Shown here piece by piece: positions 8,319-16,641 of a stretch of 64,000 nt of DNA (its first letter is position 1; each line of letters opens with the position of its first letter). Under the pieces are notes generated by a model, which was given only the letters and a program-made list of their open reading frames with translations, made no database searches and was not told the origin of the DNA. The DNA comes from Sinorhizobium terangae (GTDB lineage: Bacteria > Pseudomonadota > Alphaproteobacteria > Rhizobiales > Rhizobiaceae), in assembly GCF_009601505.1 (NCBI RefSeq), contig NZ_WITC01000128.1, positions 1 to 64,000 of the forward strand, in the 5' to 3' direction. The translations under genes were made by a program, and so were the position numbers.

Positions 8319-8834
8319 TCAGGCCTCCGCGGATCGCCGTTGGACGACGCCGAGTACGGTCACATGGTTGCGGCGGAAGATGCGGCCGATCAGCGGTAGC
8401 GAGAGGTCCTTGCGGGCGTCGTAGACGGCGCGCATGCAGGCGTGCCGGGGCTCGACCAGCCGGCGCTCGCGCCGCACGCTGATGATGTCCTCCCAGCTGA
8501 CCCCCGGGAACCGTTCGAGCACCGCCGCAACGATCTCCTCGACCGGCGGCCGGTCGCCGTCCTCGGCCTCCTCGCCCGCCCGCTGTCCAAGCAGCACCTG
8601 CGCCTGGGCGATCAGCCGCGCCCCGGCATCGGCAAGCTCCGTCTCGAGCGCCGCGATCCGCCGCGCCTTCGCCGCGTTGTCGCTCGCAAGCGCTTGGACC
8701 CGCCTTTCGAGCTCCGCCGCCGCGGCCGCCGAAACGACCGCGTTTGTCGGCCGGACCAGCCGTTCGCGCACGGCGCCGTAGTGCTTGCTGAGCCGTGCCA
8801 GTTGCGACTGTGTTTCTTCCGAAGGGTTCGTCAT
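8319..8834 (-). CDS. DnaA domain IV-like DNA-binding protein
   Basis: This 171-residue protein has two parts. Residues 30-90 are predicted coiled coil (ELERRVQALASDNAAKARRI then AALETELADAG). Residues 100-168 resemble the C-terminal DNA-binding domain of DnaA: VEEIVAAVLERFPGVSWEDI, an Arg-rich basic loop, a helix with YDARKDLSLPLIGRIF, then RRNHVTVLGVVQR in place of the DnaA signature GGRDHTTVLHA. The AAA+ ATPase region is absent, so it cannot be an initiator itself; it could bind DnaA-box-like sites or act as a phage regulator. The ATG at 8834 has AGAGAGGA upstream. Confidence 0.7.
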   Translation of the reverse strand: MTNPSEETQSQLARLSKHYGAVRERLVRPTNAVVSAAAAAELERRVQALASDNAAKARRIAALETELADAGARLIAQAQVLLGQRAGEEAEDGDRPPVEEIVAAVLERFPGVSWEDIISVRRERRLVEPRHACMRAVYDARKDLSLPLIGRIFRRNHVTVLGVVQRRSAEA

Positions 8835-9182
8835 TCCTCTCTGCTGTTTCCCCTGCCGGCGCGCTCTTTGCCGGCCCTTGTTCTGCGAGCCCAACAATGG
8901 CTCAATTCATTTGCCGGCTAAGTTTTTCTCAACCGACATGGTAACTGCACGAAGCGGTCGACGGACACAGCCACCTGCACCGTCTTCGCCATCATTTTTG
9001 TCGAGACCGGCGCCGCGATCCGCCATCCATCGATGTTCTCGAATTCCCGCACGGAGCCAGCCGGCGGGAACTCCCTCGGCCGCGGTCGGCGACGTCTGGT
9101 TCGGGTGCGAAGCCCTGTCGGTTGAGATCCAGCCGGCAGGGCTTCGCGCTGACCGCCGGGGAGGAGAGCGGCGATCAGTTCT

Positions 9183-9288
9183 GCGGGGTGCAGGAAAAGT
9201 GCGAAGCGGTTTTCCGTCTGCAGCCCGCCCCCCCAAGAAACCTCAGGAGTGCAGGAAAAGTGCGAAGCGGTTTCCGTCTGCACCCCAC
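9183..9288. repeat. AAAAGTG-type palindromic repeat, two tandem copies
   Basis: Copy one (9183-9229) has arms GCGGGGTGCAG and CTGCAGCCCGC around GGAAAAGTGCGAAGCGGTTT. Copy two (9246-9288) repeats the core with GAGTGCAG and CTGCACCCC ends. Confidence 0.6.
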
Positions 9289-9540
9289 ACTCCCAAGAAC
9301 CACGGGGCGCGGGCTTTTCCACACCTCAAAGCCGGGGAAGATCGTGCGTGGCGCCCTTCTGCCGACGCCGCTCGGTCCCCCTTCGCGCATCGCAGTAGAT
9401 GCTCCACAAGACTGATCTAGGGCACCGCCGAAGGCTTGAAAGGCGCGCACCGGACGAAGGTCGGTAAAATCTTACGCTGCCGCCTCTTCATCACCATCCT
9501 CCGTTGTTCGCGTTTCCATGTCGGCATGAATGACATTGTT

Positions 9541-9560
9541 CATGTTGTCATGTCAACATG
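9541..9560. promoter_or_regulatory. candidate repressor operator upstream of the CI/LexA-like gene
   Basis: A dyad with arms CATGTTG and CAACATG lies 59 bases before the repressor start. More CATGTC and ATGTTC half sites flank it (9517-9590). Its TGTTG arm is shared with the dyads at 10531-10601 on the other side of the gene, which fits autoregulation by the encoded repressor. Confidence 0.5.
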
Positions 9561-9618
9561 ATTTGTGTTATTCATGTCGATATGTTCCGAACCACGAGCA
9601 AGAAACATGTTCCGAGCC

Positions 9619-10302
9619 ATGAGCGACAAAGCTGAAAGATTGCGCGAGGCGCGCCGGAAGGCCGGCTATCGGTTTGCCTCCGATGCCGCGAACGCGCTTG
9701 GCGTCATCGCCTCGACCTATCGCGCCCACGAAAACGGTCAGAACGACTTCGAACTCGCCGAAGCCAAGATCTACGGCCGCCGTTTCAATGTCGATCCGTA
9801 CTGGCTGCTGGAGGGCGACCGCCGGACCGGCAACAGTGCTGCGCCCGTGGAGCCAGTGGGCGTCTACAAGCCGAACGGCACGAGTGTCACCCCGATCGTG
9901 GGCCAGGGCAAAAAGATCCCGGTCTTCGGCCAAGCCGTCGGCGGAGTGGATGGTGAATTCCTAATGAATGGCAATGTGTTGTACGAAGTCATGGCGCCGC
10001 CGATCCTCTCGGACATTTCCGGCGCTTATGCAGTCTCGGTTTCCGGCGATTCCATGTATCCGCGCTATGAGGACGGTGAGGTCTGCTTTGTCGACCCCAA
10101 ACGTCCGGTGAGGCGCGGCGACTACGTGATCGCCCAGATCCGGCTCGAAGAAAATGGCGCGCTGCTCGCCTACGTCAAGAAGTTCGTCCGCCACAACACC
10201 GCCGAATTGGTGCTCGAGCAGTTCAACCCGCCAAAGGAACTCCGCTTCGACGCCAACACCGTCCACTCGGTCCACTACATCGCACTCGCCGGGAACGCGT
10301 GA
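9619..10302 (+). CDS. CI/LexA-type repressor with S24 peptidase-like domain
   Basis: This 227-residue phage-repressor-like protein has an N-terminal XRE-type helix-turn-helix (about residues 5-68, ERLREARRKAGY and ALGVIASTYRAHENGQNDF) and a C-terminal S24/LexA domain. The nucleophile serine lies in VSGDSMYPRYEDGEV (about residue 144) and the general-base lysine in LLAYVKKFV. Such proteins repress until RecA-stimulated self-cleavage or another signal inactivates them; the expected Ala-Gly-type cleavage site before the S24 fold is not obvious here. Start chosen at ATG 9619; ATG 9607 and 9574 are in frame, and the ribosome site is weak. TGTTG dyads lie on both sides of the gene. Confidence 0.85.
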   Translation: MSDKAERLREARRKAGYRFASDAANALGVIASTYRAHENGQNDFELAEAKIYGRRFNVDPYWLLEGDRRTGNSAAPVEPVGVYKPNGTSVTPIVGQGKKIPVFGQAVGGVDGEFLMNGNVLYEVMAPPILSDISGAYAVSVSGDSMYPRYEDGEVCFVDPKRPVRRGDYVIAQIRLEENGALLAYVKKFVRHNTAELVLEQFNPPKELRFDANTVHSVHYIALAGNA

Positions 10303-10334
10303 GGCGCGGGTGGCGGCGCCTCACCCTACCGGCC

Positions 10335-10439
10335 GTCATCCTCGGGCTTGACCAGAGGATCCGAACACGGACAGCAGATGGCGCCCTGAACATAAGCGGT
10401 GACTCGGTTCTGGATCTTCGGGTCAAGCCCGAGGATGAC
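10335..10439. repeat. long inverted repeat (REP pair)
   Basis: Perfect 19-base arms lie at 10335-10353 (GTCATCCTCGGGCTTGACC) and 10421-10439, with imperfect pairing continuing inward. It lies just after the repressor stop and may end transcription. Part of the same sequence recurs at 50195-50222. Confidence 0.75.
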
Positions 10440-10530
10440 GGAACGGGGAATGCCCGTTGCCCCCATCAAGTCAGTTGAGCTGCGTGGATGCGCCCCGCGC
10501 CGCTCTTGATTCCCCATCGAACAAAATTCC

Positions 10531-10601
10531 ATGTCGACAACACCAAAACAACACGATCCGTGTTGACATAGACAAAGTCGCACGCGATGTTGCGGTCAAC
10601 A
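10531..10601. promoter_or_regulatory. cluster of TGTTG/CAACA dyads, candidate operators
   Basis: Three sites stand in front of the small operon at 10660: ATGTCGACAACACC (10531), the perfect dyad CAACACG-ATC-CGTGTTG (10549-10565) and TGTTG-CGGT-CAACA (10588-10601). A TTGACA hexamer at 10563 overlaps the second. They share TGTTG arms with the site at 9541, so the neighbouring repressor is the likely binder. Confidence 0.5.
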
Positions 10602-10659
10602 CAAACAACACGACCGATGCGGCAGCCAGACCCATCGGTGACCGGGAGAGCGCGCCGGC

Positions 10660-10974
10660 ATGTCCATCCTCATGATAAAATCCGGCCTGCACGGCCACAT
10701 CGACGAACTCTTTGCCGCCGATCTTCGCCGATCGAGCGATGCCGAGAACCAGCAGGCGCTGAAGACCTTTCTGGCGAGTGTTTATTCCAGCCTCGCCTCG
10801 CTTGCCTGGCATCTCGGCGCCGATGGCAATGTGTTCCAGCGCGAGGCCCTGCCCGCCTCCGAGCTCACTGACGACGCCTTCTTCGCGCTCAACCACGAGC
10901 GCGAATTTACCGTAGGTGGCACCGGCCGCGACCAGCGCCAGGTCGGCACCCACAATCATCGCCAGCAGTTTTAG
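10660..10974 (+). CDS. hypothetical protein, first gene of a repressor-linked operon
   Basis: This 104-residue protein is not recognised. It is acidic to neutral and mostly helical (FAADLRRSSDAENQQALKTF then VYSSLASLAWHLGADG), with no signal peptide or membrane segment. The tail after residue 88 (GRDQRQVGTHNHRQQF) is basic and looks disordered. The start ATG follows GGGAGAGCGCGCCGGC. It lies 350 bases after the CI-like repressor, behind a cluster of TGTTG dyads, and is followed at once by a second small gene, so the two probably form one repressed transcript. Confidence 0.55.
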   Translation: MSILMIKSGLHGHIDELFAADLRRSSDAENQQALKTFLASVYSSLASLAWHLGADGNVFQREALPASELTDDAFFALNHEREFTVGGTGRDQRQVGTHNHRQQF

Positions 10975-10983
10975 GTGGTCATG

Positions 10984-11316
10984 ATGCGCGCCGAAACCTA
11001 CGCCGTCGTCAATCTCGCCGCCTTGAACCTGATCGAGGCGATGAGCGCCGCCTATTATGCGACCGAAGCCGAGGCCGCCGCCCGGCATGCCTTTCGTGTG
11101 AGGGAAATGCTGAAGAAGATCGCTACCGCGCTCGAACGGGAGCCCGCCTATGGGACTGTCGAAGCCCTGCATGTTGTGCCAACGTTGGGTGATGCGACGG
11201 GGAACGCGCCGAAGCCCGCCGGCATCGCGCCCCCTCAAGCGACAAAGCCCGCCTCCCCTCGCTTGACGCTCGTATCGGGCCGCTCGGCCGCGCCAGCAAG
11301 CCCGGCTGAACGGTAG
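10984..11316 (+). CDS. hypothetical protein, second gene of a repressor-linked operon
   Basis: This 110-residue protein of unknown function begins 9 bases after the previous stop. Residues 1-60 are helical with repeated alanine (NLIEAMSAAYYATEAEAAAR then HAFRVREMLKKIATAL); residues 75-110 are Pro/Ala-rich and look disordered. ATGs at 10981 and 10984 and a GTG at 10975 compete as starts; I favour the ATG pair. Translational coupling to the upstream gene is likely because no separate ribosome site is visible. Confidence 0.5.
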   Translation: MRAETYAVVNLAALNLIEAMSAAYYATEAEAAARHAFRVREMLKKIATALEREPAYGTVEALHVVPTLGDATGNAPKPAGIAPPQATKPASPRLTLVSGRSAAPASPAER

Positions 11317-11476
11317 CCGGCATAAGAATAGGGCCAGCGAGGCCCTGCCCCGCACTTTCGCCTTCGCTGCGTCTCCTTGATCGGCATCAAGGTGCGCGCC
11401 CCGGCGAGCGACTAAAAGCTTCTTTCATGGATGGTATAGAGAGCGCTCCGGGAAGAGTGCGCGATCCGAAACCAAC

Positions 11477-11575
11477 TGTATGTTTCCTTAAGTCGCAGCC
11501 GATTTGAGGATAAGACATGCAACGCGAAGTGCTGCAGCATCCCCTGCGCGTCCGACAAGACGCGCGGCGCTGCCG
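11477..11575. repeat. RIME1-like element, copy 4 (diverged)
   Basis: TGTATGTTTCCTTAAGTCGC, then GCCGATTTGAGGATAAGACATGC, is followed by AAGTGCTGCAGCATCCCCTG and GCGCGTCCGACAAGACGCGC. The module order is as in copy 3. It ends 15 bases before the following gene start, so it forms part of that gene's leader. Confidence 0.7.
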
Positions 11576-11590
11576 TTAAGGAGGGGTGTC

Positions 11591-12049
11591 ATGTTCGTCA
11601 GGGAAATGACCGAGCAGGAATGTATCGCGCTCGTCGCCTCGGGCCGCCTCGGCCGGCTCGCCTGCTGCCGGGAGGGCAGGCCCTATATCGTTCCGATCCA
11701 CTATGCGCTCGCCAGCCGATGCCTCTACGGCTTCTCGATGCTCGGACAGAAGATCGAGTGGATGCGCGACAATCCTTGCGTTTGCGTCGAGGTCGACGAG
11801 CTTGTGAGCCACAACCAGTGGAAGAGCGTCGTCCTCTCAGGCCGCTACCTGGAACTGCCGGATACCGATCAATGGCGCCATGAGCGCCTGCATGCCTGGT
11901 CGCTCCTCGAAAAGCACGTCAACTGGTGGGAGCCGGGCGGCCTGAAGCCCGGCCCGCAGCCGATCGCAGACGCCTCCCCGCATGTTTTCTATTGCATAGA
12001 CATCGAGGAGATCACCGGCCGCGCGGCGATGGCGGGCGAACCGGTATAA
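11591..12049 (+). CDS. pyridoxamine 5'-phosphate oxidase-like flavin-binding protein
   Basis: This 152-residue split-barrel protein is of the PNPOx-like / NimA-type group. These small proteins bind FMN, F420 or haem and reduce or sequester small molecules. Visible features are the N-terminal MTEQECIALVASGRLGRLAC strand-helix, the PYIVPIHYAL strand pair and a VCVEVDEL strand followed by WKSVVLSGRY, all typical of the fold. AAGGAGGGGTGTC stands directly before the ATG at 11591; the longer frame begins in the RIME element. It is monocistronic by position. The substrate is unknown; a stress-related role is a guess from relatives. Confidence 0.8.
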   Translation: MFVREMTEQECIALVASGRLGRLACCREGRPYIVPIHYALASRCLYGFSMLGQKIEWMRDNPCVCVEVDELVSHNQWKSVVLSGRYLELPDTDQWRHERLHAWSLLEKHVNWWEPGGLKPGPQPIADASPHVFYCIDIEEITGRAAMAGEPV

Positions 12050-12088
12050 ATGCCGTTTAAGCCTCTCTTCCGGGGCCGTTCCTTCGCC

Positions 12089-12574
12089 TCATGCAGAGAT
12101 TGCGATGATCTCGAGCTCTTGATCGCCGACGCCGACGACATCGCCGACGGCTTTGCCCATGAGAATCCTTGCGACCGGCGAGACATAGGAAATCGATCCC
12201 GCCTTAGGATCGGCTTCGTCCTCTCCCACGATCCGATAGGTCTGCACACGCCCGTCGTCACGGCTGAAGGTGACCGTGCTGCCGAAGGCAACGGTGTCGT
12301 TTGATGTCGGGTCGGGCACAAGCTGGGCCGAGCGAACGCGTTCCGCAAAGTAGCGCAGATCGCGCAACGGGTTTGCCGCCTGCCGCCGCCGTTCGTTCAC
12401 GTCTTCGATCGCGTTCGTCGCATCATAGGCTTCGCGCGCCTGCCGGAGCTGCATTTCGAGCGCCTTCAATCCCGCTTCCGTGACCAGGTTCGGATGGGGT
12501 GAAATCGCACGGTCGGGCAGCAGGGTTTCCGCAGCCGTTTCGGCACTTTCTTCCTTGACGAAGGCAACGCTCAC
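12089..12574 (-). CDS. GreA/GreB family transcription elongation factor-like protein
   Basis: This 161-residue protein has the Gre layout: an N-terminal helical hairpin (about residues 30-88, including EAGLKALEMQLRQAREAYDA) and a C-terminal FKBP-like domain (about 90-160, VAFGSTVTFSRDDG, then SPVARILMGKAVGDVV). Gre factors rescue backtracked RNA polymerase by stimulating transcript cleavage. The usual acidic tip pair is not obvious, since the hairpin reads NAIEDVNERRR, so it may be a Gre-like accessory factor rather than the housekeeping GreA. The start is GTG at 12574, with ACGGAGTTCGATC upstream. Confidence 0.8.
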   Translation of the reverse strand: MSVAFVKEESAETAAETLLPDRAISPHPNLVTEAGLKALEMQLRQAREAYDATNAIEDVNERRRQAANPLRDLRYFAERVRSAQLVPDPTSNDTVAFGSTVTFSRDDGRVQTYRIVGEDEADPKAGSISYVSPVARILMGKAVGDVVGVGDQELEIIAISA

Positions 12575-12592
12575 GATCGAACTCCGTTTAAA

Positions 12593-12694
12593 GCAATTCC
12601 AGGAATAGTGTATAGCGGTTTTCCATCTGGAATTGCGCAGTCTAGAGGAGCAATTCCCGGAAAAGGGTGTAACGGTTTTCCGTCCGGGAATTGC
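12593..12694. repeat. two tandem AAAAGTG-type palindromes
   Basis: Unit 1 (12593-12636) has arms GCAATTCC/GGAATTGC around AGGAATAGTGTATAGCGGTT. Unit 2 (12650-12694) has arms GCAATTCCCGG/CCGGGAATTGC around AAAAGGGTGTAACGGTTTTC. They lie upstream of the Gre-like gene. Confidence 0.65.
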
Positions 12695-12711
12695 GTCTTT
12701 TCAAGGACGCG

Positions 12712-12951
12712 ATGTCTGACAGCGCCGGCGAAAACAACAGCGTTGTCAGAATCCGGATGCGGCGACCACGGACCCGACCAGTGGCCGATGCGGATGCCTA
12801 CTATACGATGTTTCCGATCGCCGGCGCGACTGGAATCCCGCCCGGTGCCCAGCGTCCGCTTCCGGCGCCCATGCCGATCTCCACCGTCAACCTCCGCGCG
12901 TCCACAATTTGCCAGACACTTCGACATTTCTGTCATGACTTTGCCCTCTAG
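12712..12951 (+). CDS. possible small hypothetical protein
   Basis: This is a 79-codon frame starting at an ATG with AAGGA seven bases upstream. It begins MSDSAGENNSVVRIRMRRPR, is basic at the N-terminus and has no recognised domain. It could be chance; I keep it because of the ribosome site and because it fills the space between two repeat units and the beta-lactamase gene. Confidence 0.25.
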   Translation: MSDSAGENNSVVRIRMRRPRTRPVADADAYYTMFPIAGATGIPPGAQRPLPAPMPISTVNLRASTICQTLRHFCHDFAL

Positions 12952-13002
12952 CAGAGGTTGAGATATCCACCACCCGATTCGTCGCCGACAGAAAGGTCAC
13001 AA

Positions 13003-14151
13003 ATGACAAGCCTAAAACTGGCAGCTTTCAGCCTGATCGTCTCAACGCTCCCCTTCTCGCCCGCTGCGGCAAACGAAGACGCCTTCCAGTCGAAAGCGAG
13101 CGCCGCCTTTGCGGGCGTCATCGAGGAATACAAGATTCCCGGGCTCGTCGTGGGCATGACCAAGAACGGCGAGCATGGCTTCTATGCGACGGGCCTCGCA
13201 TCAAGTGCCGACAACCGTCCGGTAAACCCCGACACGCTTTTCGAGCTGGGATCGATCAGCAAGGTCTTCAACGTGACGCTGGCGGCGCTCGCCGAACAGC
13301 GCGGCCAGCTATCCCTGGATGACAAGGTTTCCCGCCATCTGTGCGCCGACGCCTGCTCGATCGGCAACGACATGATACTCATGGATCTCGCGACCCATCA
13401 TTCCGGCGGGCTGCCGCTGCAGGTTCCCGATGACATCGCGGACACGAAAGAGCTCGTGAATTGGCTCCAGGACTGGCAGCCGCCACAGCCTGGAACGCGC
13501 AGCTATTCCAATATCAGCATCGGCCTTCTTGGCCACATCGCCGCAAGCGCGATGGAAATGGACTATACGCAGGCGGTCGAGACGGTGCTGATCCCCGCAT
13601 TCGGTCTTGAGAACACCTTTATCGACGTGCCCGCCAAGGCGATGGACAACTACGCCTTCGGCTACGAGCGCAAGACCGACAAGCCGATCCGCGTCACCCC
13701 GGGCGTCCTCGACGCGGAAGCCTACGGCATCAAATCGAGCGCGCGCGACATGCTGAAGCTCCTGGATGTGGAACTCGGAAACGCGACCGTTTCCCCGGAG
13801 TTGAAAGCGGCTGTTGAGCGCACTCGGGAAGGCCAGTTCAGAACCGCCAAATTCACGCAGGACATGATCTGGGAGCAGTACCCCTGGCCCGTCGATCTCG
13901 AGACGATGGTGGCGGGTAACGGCTATGATTTCATCCTTCATCCGCAGAAGGCAGAAAGGATCAAGCCGGCGCTTGCCCCGCAGAAGGATGTCATCATCAA
14001 CAAGACGGGATCGACGAACGGCTTCGGCGGCTATGTCGTGCTGCTTCCGCGCGAGAACCTCGGTATCGTCGTCCTCGCGAACAGGAACTATCCCAATGAA
14101 GCGCGAGTTCGGGCAACCTATGCCCTGATCGAAGCGCTGCTTTCGAACTAG
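13003..14151 (+). CDS. class C-type serine beta-lactamase / penicillin-binding hydrolase
   Basis: This 382-residue exported serine hydrolase has the AmpC fold. Residues 1-23 form a signal peptide ending at AAANE. The three active-site motifs are present: Ser84-x-x-Lys87 (SISK), Tyr168-Ser-Asn170 (YSN) and Lys334-Thr-Gly336 (KTG in INKTGSTNGFGGY). The spacing and the YSN motif fit class C beta-lactamases, which hydrolyse cephalosporins in the periplasm; an esterase or peptidase of the same fold is possible. The ATG at 13003 follows GAAAGGTCACAA. No AmpR-type LysR gene lies directly upstream, so induction by the usual route is not suggested. Confidence 0.85.
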   Translation: MTSLKLAAFSLIVSTLPFSPAAANEDAFQSKASAAFAGVIEEYKIPGLVVGMTKNGEHGFYATGLASSADNRPVNPDTLFELGSISKVFNVTLAALAEQRGQLSLDDKVSRHLCADACSIGNDMILMDLATHHSGGLPLQVPDDIADTKELVNWLQDWQPPQPGTRSYSNISIGLLGHIAASAMEMDYTQAVETVLIPAFGLENTFIDVPAKAMDNYAFGYERKTDKPIRVTPGVLDAEAYGIKSSARDMLKLLDVELGNATVSPELKAAVERTREGQFRTAKFTQDMIWEQYPWPVDLETMVAGNGYDFILHPQKAERIKPALAPQKDVIINKTGSTNGFGGYVVLLPRENLGIVVLANRNYPNEARVRATYALIEALLSN

Positions 14152-14215
14152 GGCATAGACTCATAAGGATCTGATATCGTGACCTGGATAGCCCACGATA
14201 TGTCTTCGACCATGT

Positions 14216-15425
14216 ATGAGCGCCACGACGGCGGCAATAGCTTTTAGCTATAGGATGCCAACGCATTACAGCAGCCTCCTAGTCGCCATTTCGACCTGTA
14301 TCGTTTTTCTGTACGGTTCCATCCGCTTGGGTGTCGGAAAGCGGTTTCGCGTGCCTCTACGGAGGATGTCTGCAGTCGTAGGGTTGCTCTTTGCCAGCTA
14401 CTTGTTGATCGATGCCTTTGAGGGCTTTTCGATCCTCGTCGGCGTTGGAGTGCTGCTCGCGACGTACGGTCTCTTTGATCCAGAGTTTGGGCGATGGCGA
14501 GCAAGCGAGTTAGGAAGCAACCAGGTGTATCATAATTGGCTTGATCGTTGGGACGAGCGGCGGGCGCGGCGCGGTGAGGAAGCGAAGAAAGTAACGGATT
14601 TCATTCTCGACGCCGGCAGGGCCATTCCGGGCGAGAAGAGGATAGAAACCATCGACGAGTTTTGTGTCCTTGCGGACCAGGCCCTGTCTGATTCAAGCTT
14701 TTACGATGAGCCGAGCGGGAGCACTCAGGGCTTTGAAAGGGACGATGGGTGGCTCAGATTTCCATCGGGCATTTCTACTGACGTCGAAGAGAACAACGTC
14801 GTTTGGGCAAAAATCACCGAGAGCGGCTCGCTCGATCAGGCATTGGTGATTTTTCATCACTGGAATGCCAGCGCCCGAAATCGTCAGATTGCCAAGTTTT
14901 CTCGCAGCGTGGGATCACGGTTGTCGAGATTGCTATGCCTTATCACTTCGAGCGCAGCCGTCCCGGCTCGCTGTACGCCGATTATATGCTTAGTTCGAAT
15001 CTCGGCCGAACGATCCAATCTGTAAGGCAGGCCGTATGGGACGGGCGAAAGCTCATCCGCTGGCTGAAGAGCGAAGACTATCGAGAGGTCTCGGTTCTCG
15101 GCATGAGCCTTGGCTCATGGGTTGCGGGATTGATCGCTGCGCATGATCCGGGTGTATCGAAGGCCTCATTATTTTTGACGGCGGGTAGTCTCGCAGACAT
15201 GGTTTGGACGGGGGGCGCGCGACCCGATCGATACGTGACAGCCTTGAGCCCGTAATTGAGCTCACCGATCTCCGAAAGGCATGGAGTCCGCTCAACTTGG
15301 AGAATTACGCGCATAATCTGGCACGGCCTGGTCTCGATCTTCACGTTGTGTTGGCTGAGAGAGACAAAGTGGTTTTGCCAGAGCTGTCGGAGAAATTCAT
15401 GCCGTTTACTGCGAAGGTGACATGA
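14216..15425 (+). pseudogene. alpha/beta hydrolase family protein with two frameshifts
   Basis: Three successive frames together encode one protein of about 400 residues resembling ABHD18-like alpha/beta hydrolases. Frame one has two N-terminal membrane segments (SSLLVAISTCIVFLYGS and VVGLLFASYLLI) and the VIFHHWNASARNRQ loop. Frame two (from about 14895) has EIAMPYHFERSRPGS and the nucleophile elbow VLGMSLGSWVAGL. Frame three (from about 15205) has LEPVIELTDLRKAW and LHVVLAERDKVV. The first break is in a T4 run and the second in a G6 run. The base composition is less GC-rich than neighbours, hinting at transfer. Either decay or sequencing error could explain it. Confidence 0.75.
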
Positions 15426-15660
15426 TCGTCGCTGGCAAAGAGAGTGACCCTGTTACCGAAAGCCGCAGAAGGCCTCAGGCTGCGGTGTTGGGACGTGACC
15501 AGTGCCCACCTTAGATCGCGTAGATCAACGGTCACGTCCTTCTCACTTCGCAATTCAAATCGATGTTTTGGTCCTGCCGGAAGATCGTTGATCACGGCGG
15601 CCTCGCATCATTCGTCGCCTTGATAGTGCTGTCAGCTCTCCGATTGAGGTTGGAGAGTGC

Positions 15661-16341
15661 CTATGCGCGACTGGAGTCGAGCTGCTCGTTCTTCTGTATG
15701 ACTTCTTGCGCCTTTGCATAGCTTTCGATCAGCAGCTTGTAGGGCGGGAAGATCAGGGTGTACAGCTCGGCCCACTGCTGGGCATCGTCGCGGTGCCAAG
15801 TGCTCTGCAGCTCAGACGCGACAGCGGCGGTGTCTGTCGGGACGACACCAGCCTGCACGATGCGAGCCAGCCTGATCTCCTGCGCCATCTTGGAGTAGGT
15901 GCCAGAGGCGTCGACAACCGCGAATACTTTATAGCCCTCCTGAACGGCACTGATTGCGGGGAACGCCATGCATACGCTCGTGACCGTGCCTGCGACGATC
16001 AGCGTCTTCTTTCCAGTCTTTCGCACAGCCTCAACGAAATCTGGGTTGTCCCAGGCGTTGATCTGACCCGTGCGCGCGACATATTGAGCGTGCGGTGCGG
16101 CCTCATGAATCTCGGGAATCAGGGGGCCATTGGGTCCCTGCGGAACAGACGCTGTTGTAATTACCGGTATCTTGCAGAGCGTGGCCATTTTGGCGAGCGC
16201 GATAGCGTGATTACGCAATACCGGCATCGGCATATCGGCCACGGTTTGGAAGAGACCACTTTGATGATCGATCAACAGCATCGCGGCGTCCTTGGGGTCG
16301 ATCACCGGACGAGCCCCATTGAAATTAGCGGGTGCGGTCAT
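15661..16341 (-). CDS. isochorismatase-family cysteine hydrolase (YcaC-like)
   Basis: This 226-residue protein is of the cysteine-hydrolase superfamily that includes isochorismatases, nicotinamidases and YcaC. The catalytic Asp lies in [13 protein letters not shown] (about residue 25) and the nucleophile Cys in [14 protein letters not shown] (about residue 118). The order of motifs and the DHQ start fit YcaC-type proteins, whose natural substrate is uncertain. The ATG at 16341 has GGAAGGATTACTCC upstream. A LysR-type gene on the same strand lies 300 bases upstream and would be its natural regulator, but that gene is frameshifted. Confidence 0.85.
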   Translation of the reverse strand: MTAPANFNGARPVIDPKDAAMLLIDHQSGLFQTVADMPMPVLRNHAIALAKMATLCKIPVITTASVPQGPNGPLIPEIHEAAPHAQYVARTGQINAWDNPDFVEAVRKTGKKTLIVAGTVTSVCMAFPAISAVQEGYKVFAVVDASGTYSKMAQEIRLARIVQAGVVPTDTAAVASELQSTWHRDDAQQWAELYTLIFPPYKLLIESYAKAQEVIQKNEQLDSSRA

Positions 16342-16641
16342 GGAGTAATCCTTCCTCTTGGGCTGTGGTGGCGCCTTGGTGTGTTTCTAGAACTGAAGGG
16401 GCGCGAGCTAAATTAACGCGAGTTGAAACCGCTTTGCTAGACTAAGACTAGCGCTTACAGAACCCTGTGTCAGGGCAGATCGAAACAATCGGGCCCCCAG
16501 CGACGCTATCACAGCAAGCGTCGGGTAGCTGTCGGTGATGTCGGAAGCCTTAAAGGGGCTGCCGGCGTGCAGCGCATCGTAAGGTAGCGCCTTCCCGCAG
16601 TACAAGCCAAGGGTATAGCCAGACGCGATACGGCAACCGTT
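16342..16641. other. intergenic stretch without recognisable content
   Basis: These 300 bases separate the LysR remnant and the hydrolase gene. I see no gene, repeat family or strong stem-loop. Promoter elements for the hydrolase are presumably here but none stands out. Confidence 0.4.

Larger units (their letters stand above)
8835..9618. other. long intergenic region with repeats and repressor operators
   Basis: These 780 bases hold no gene I can support. They contain two AAAAGTG-type palindromes (9183-9229 and 9246-9288) and, from about 9515, a cluster of CATG/TGTTG-type half sites in front of the repressor gene. The sequence 9583-9600 (ATGTTCCGAACCACGAGC) is nearly repeated at 9607-9624. 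Confidence 0.5.

Noticed and set aside
10471-11355. 294-codon minus frame over the small operon at 10660
   Set aside because: It is compositionally a shadow; the plus-strand pair has a ribosome site and operators in front. Not fully excluded, since the plus genes are themselves unrecognised.
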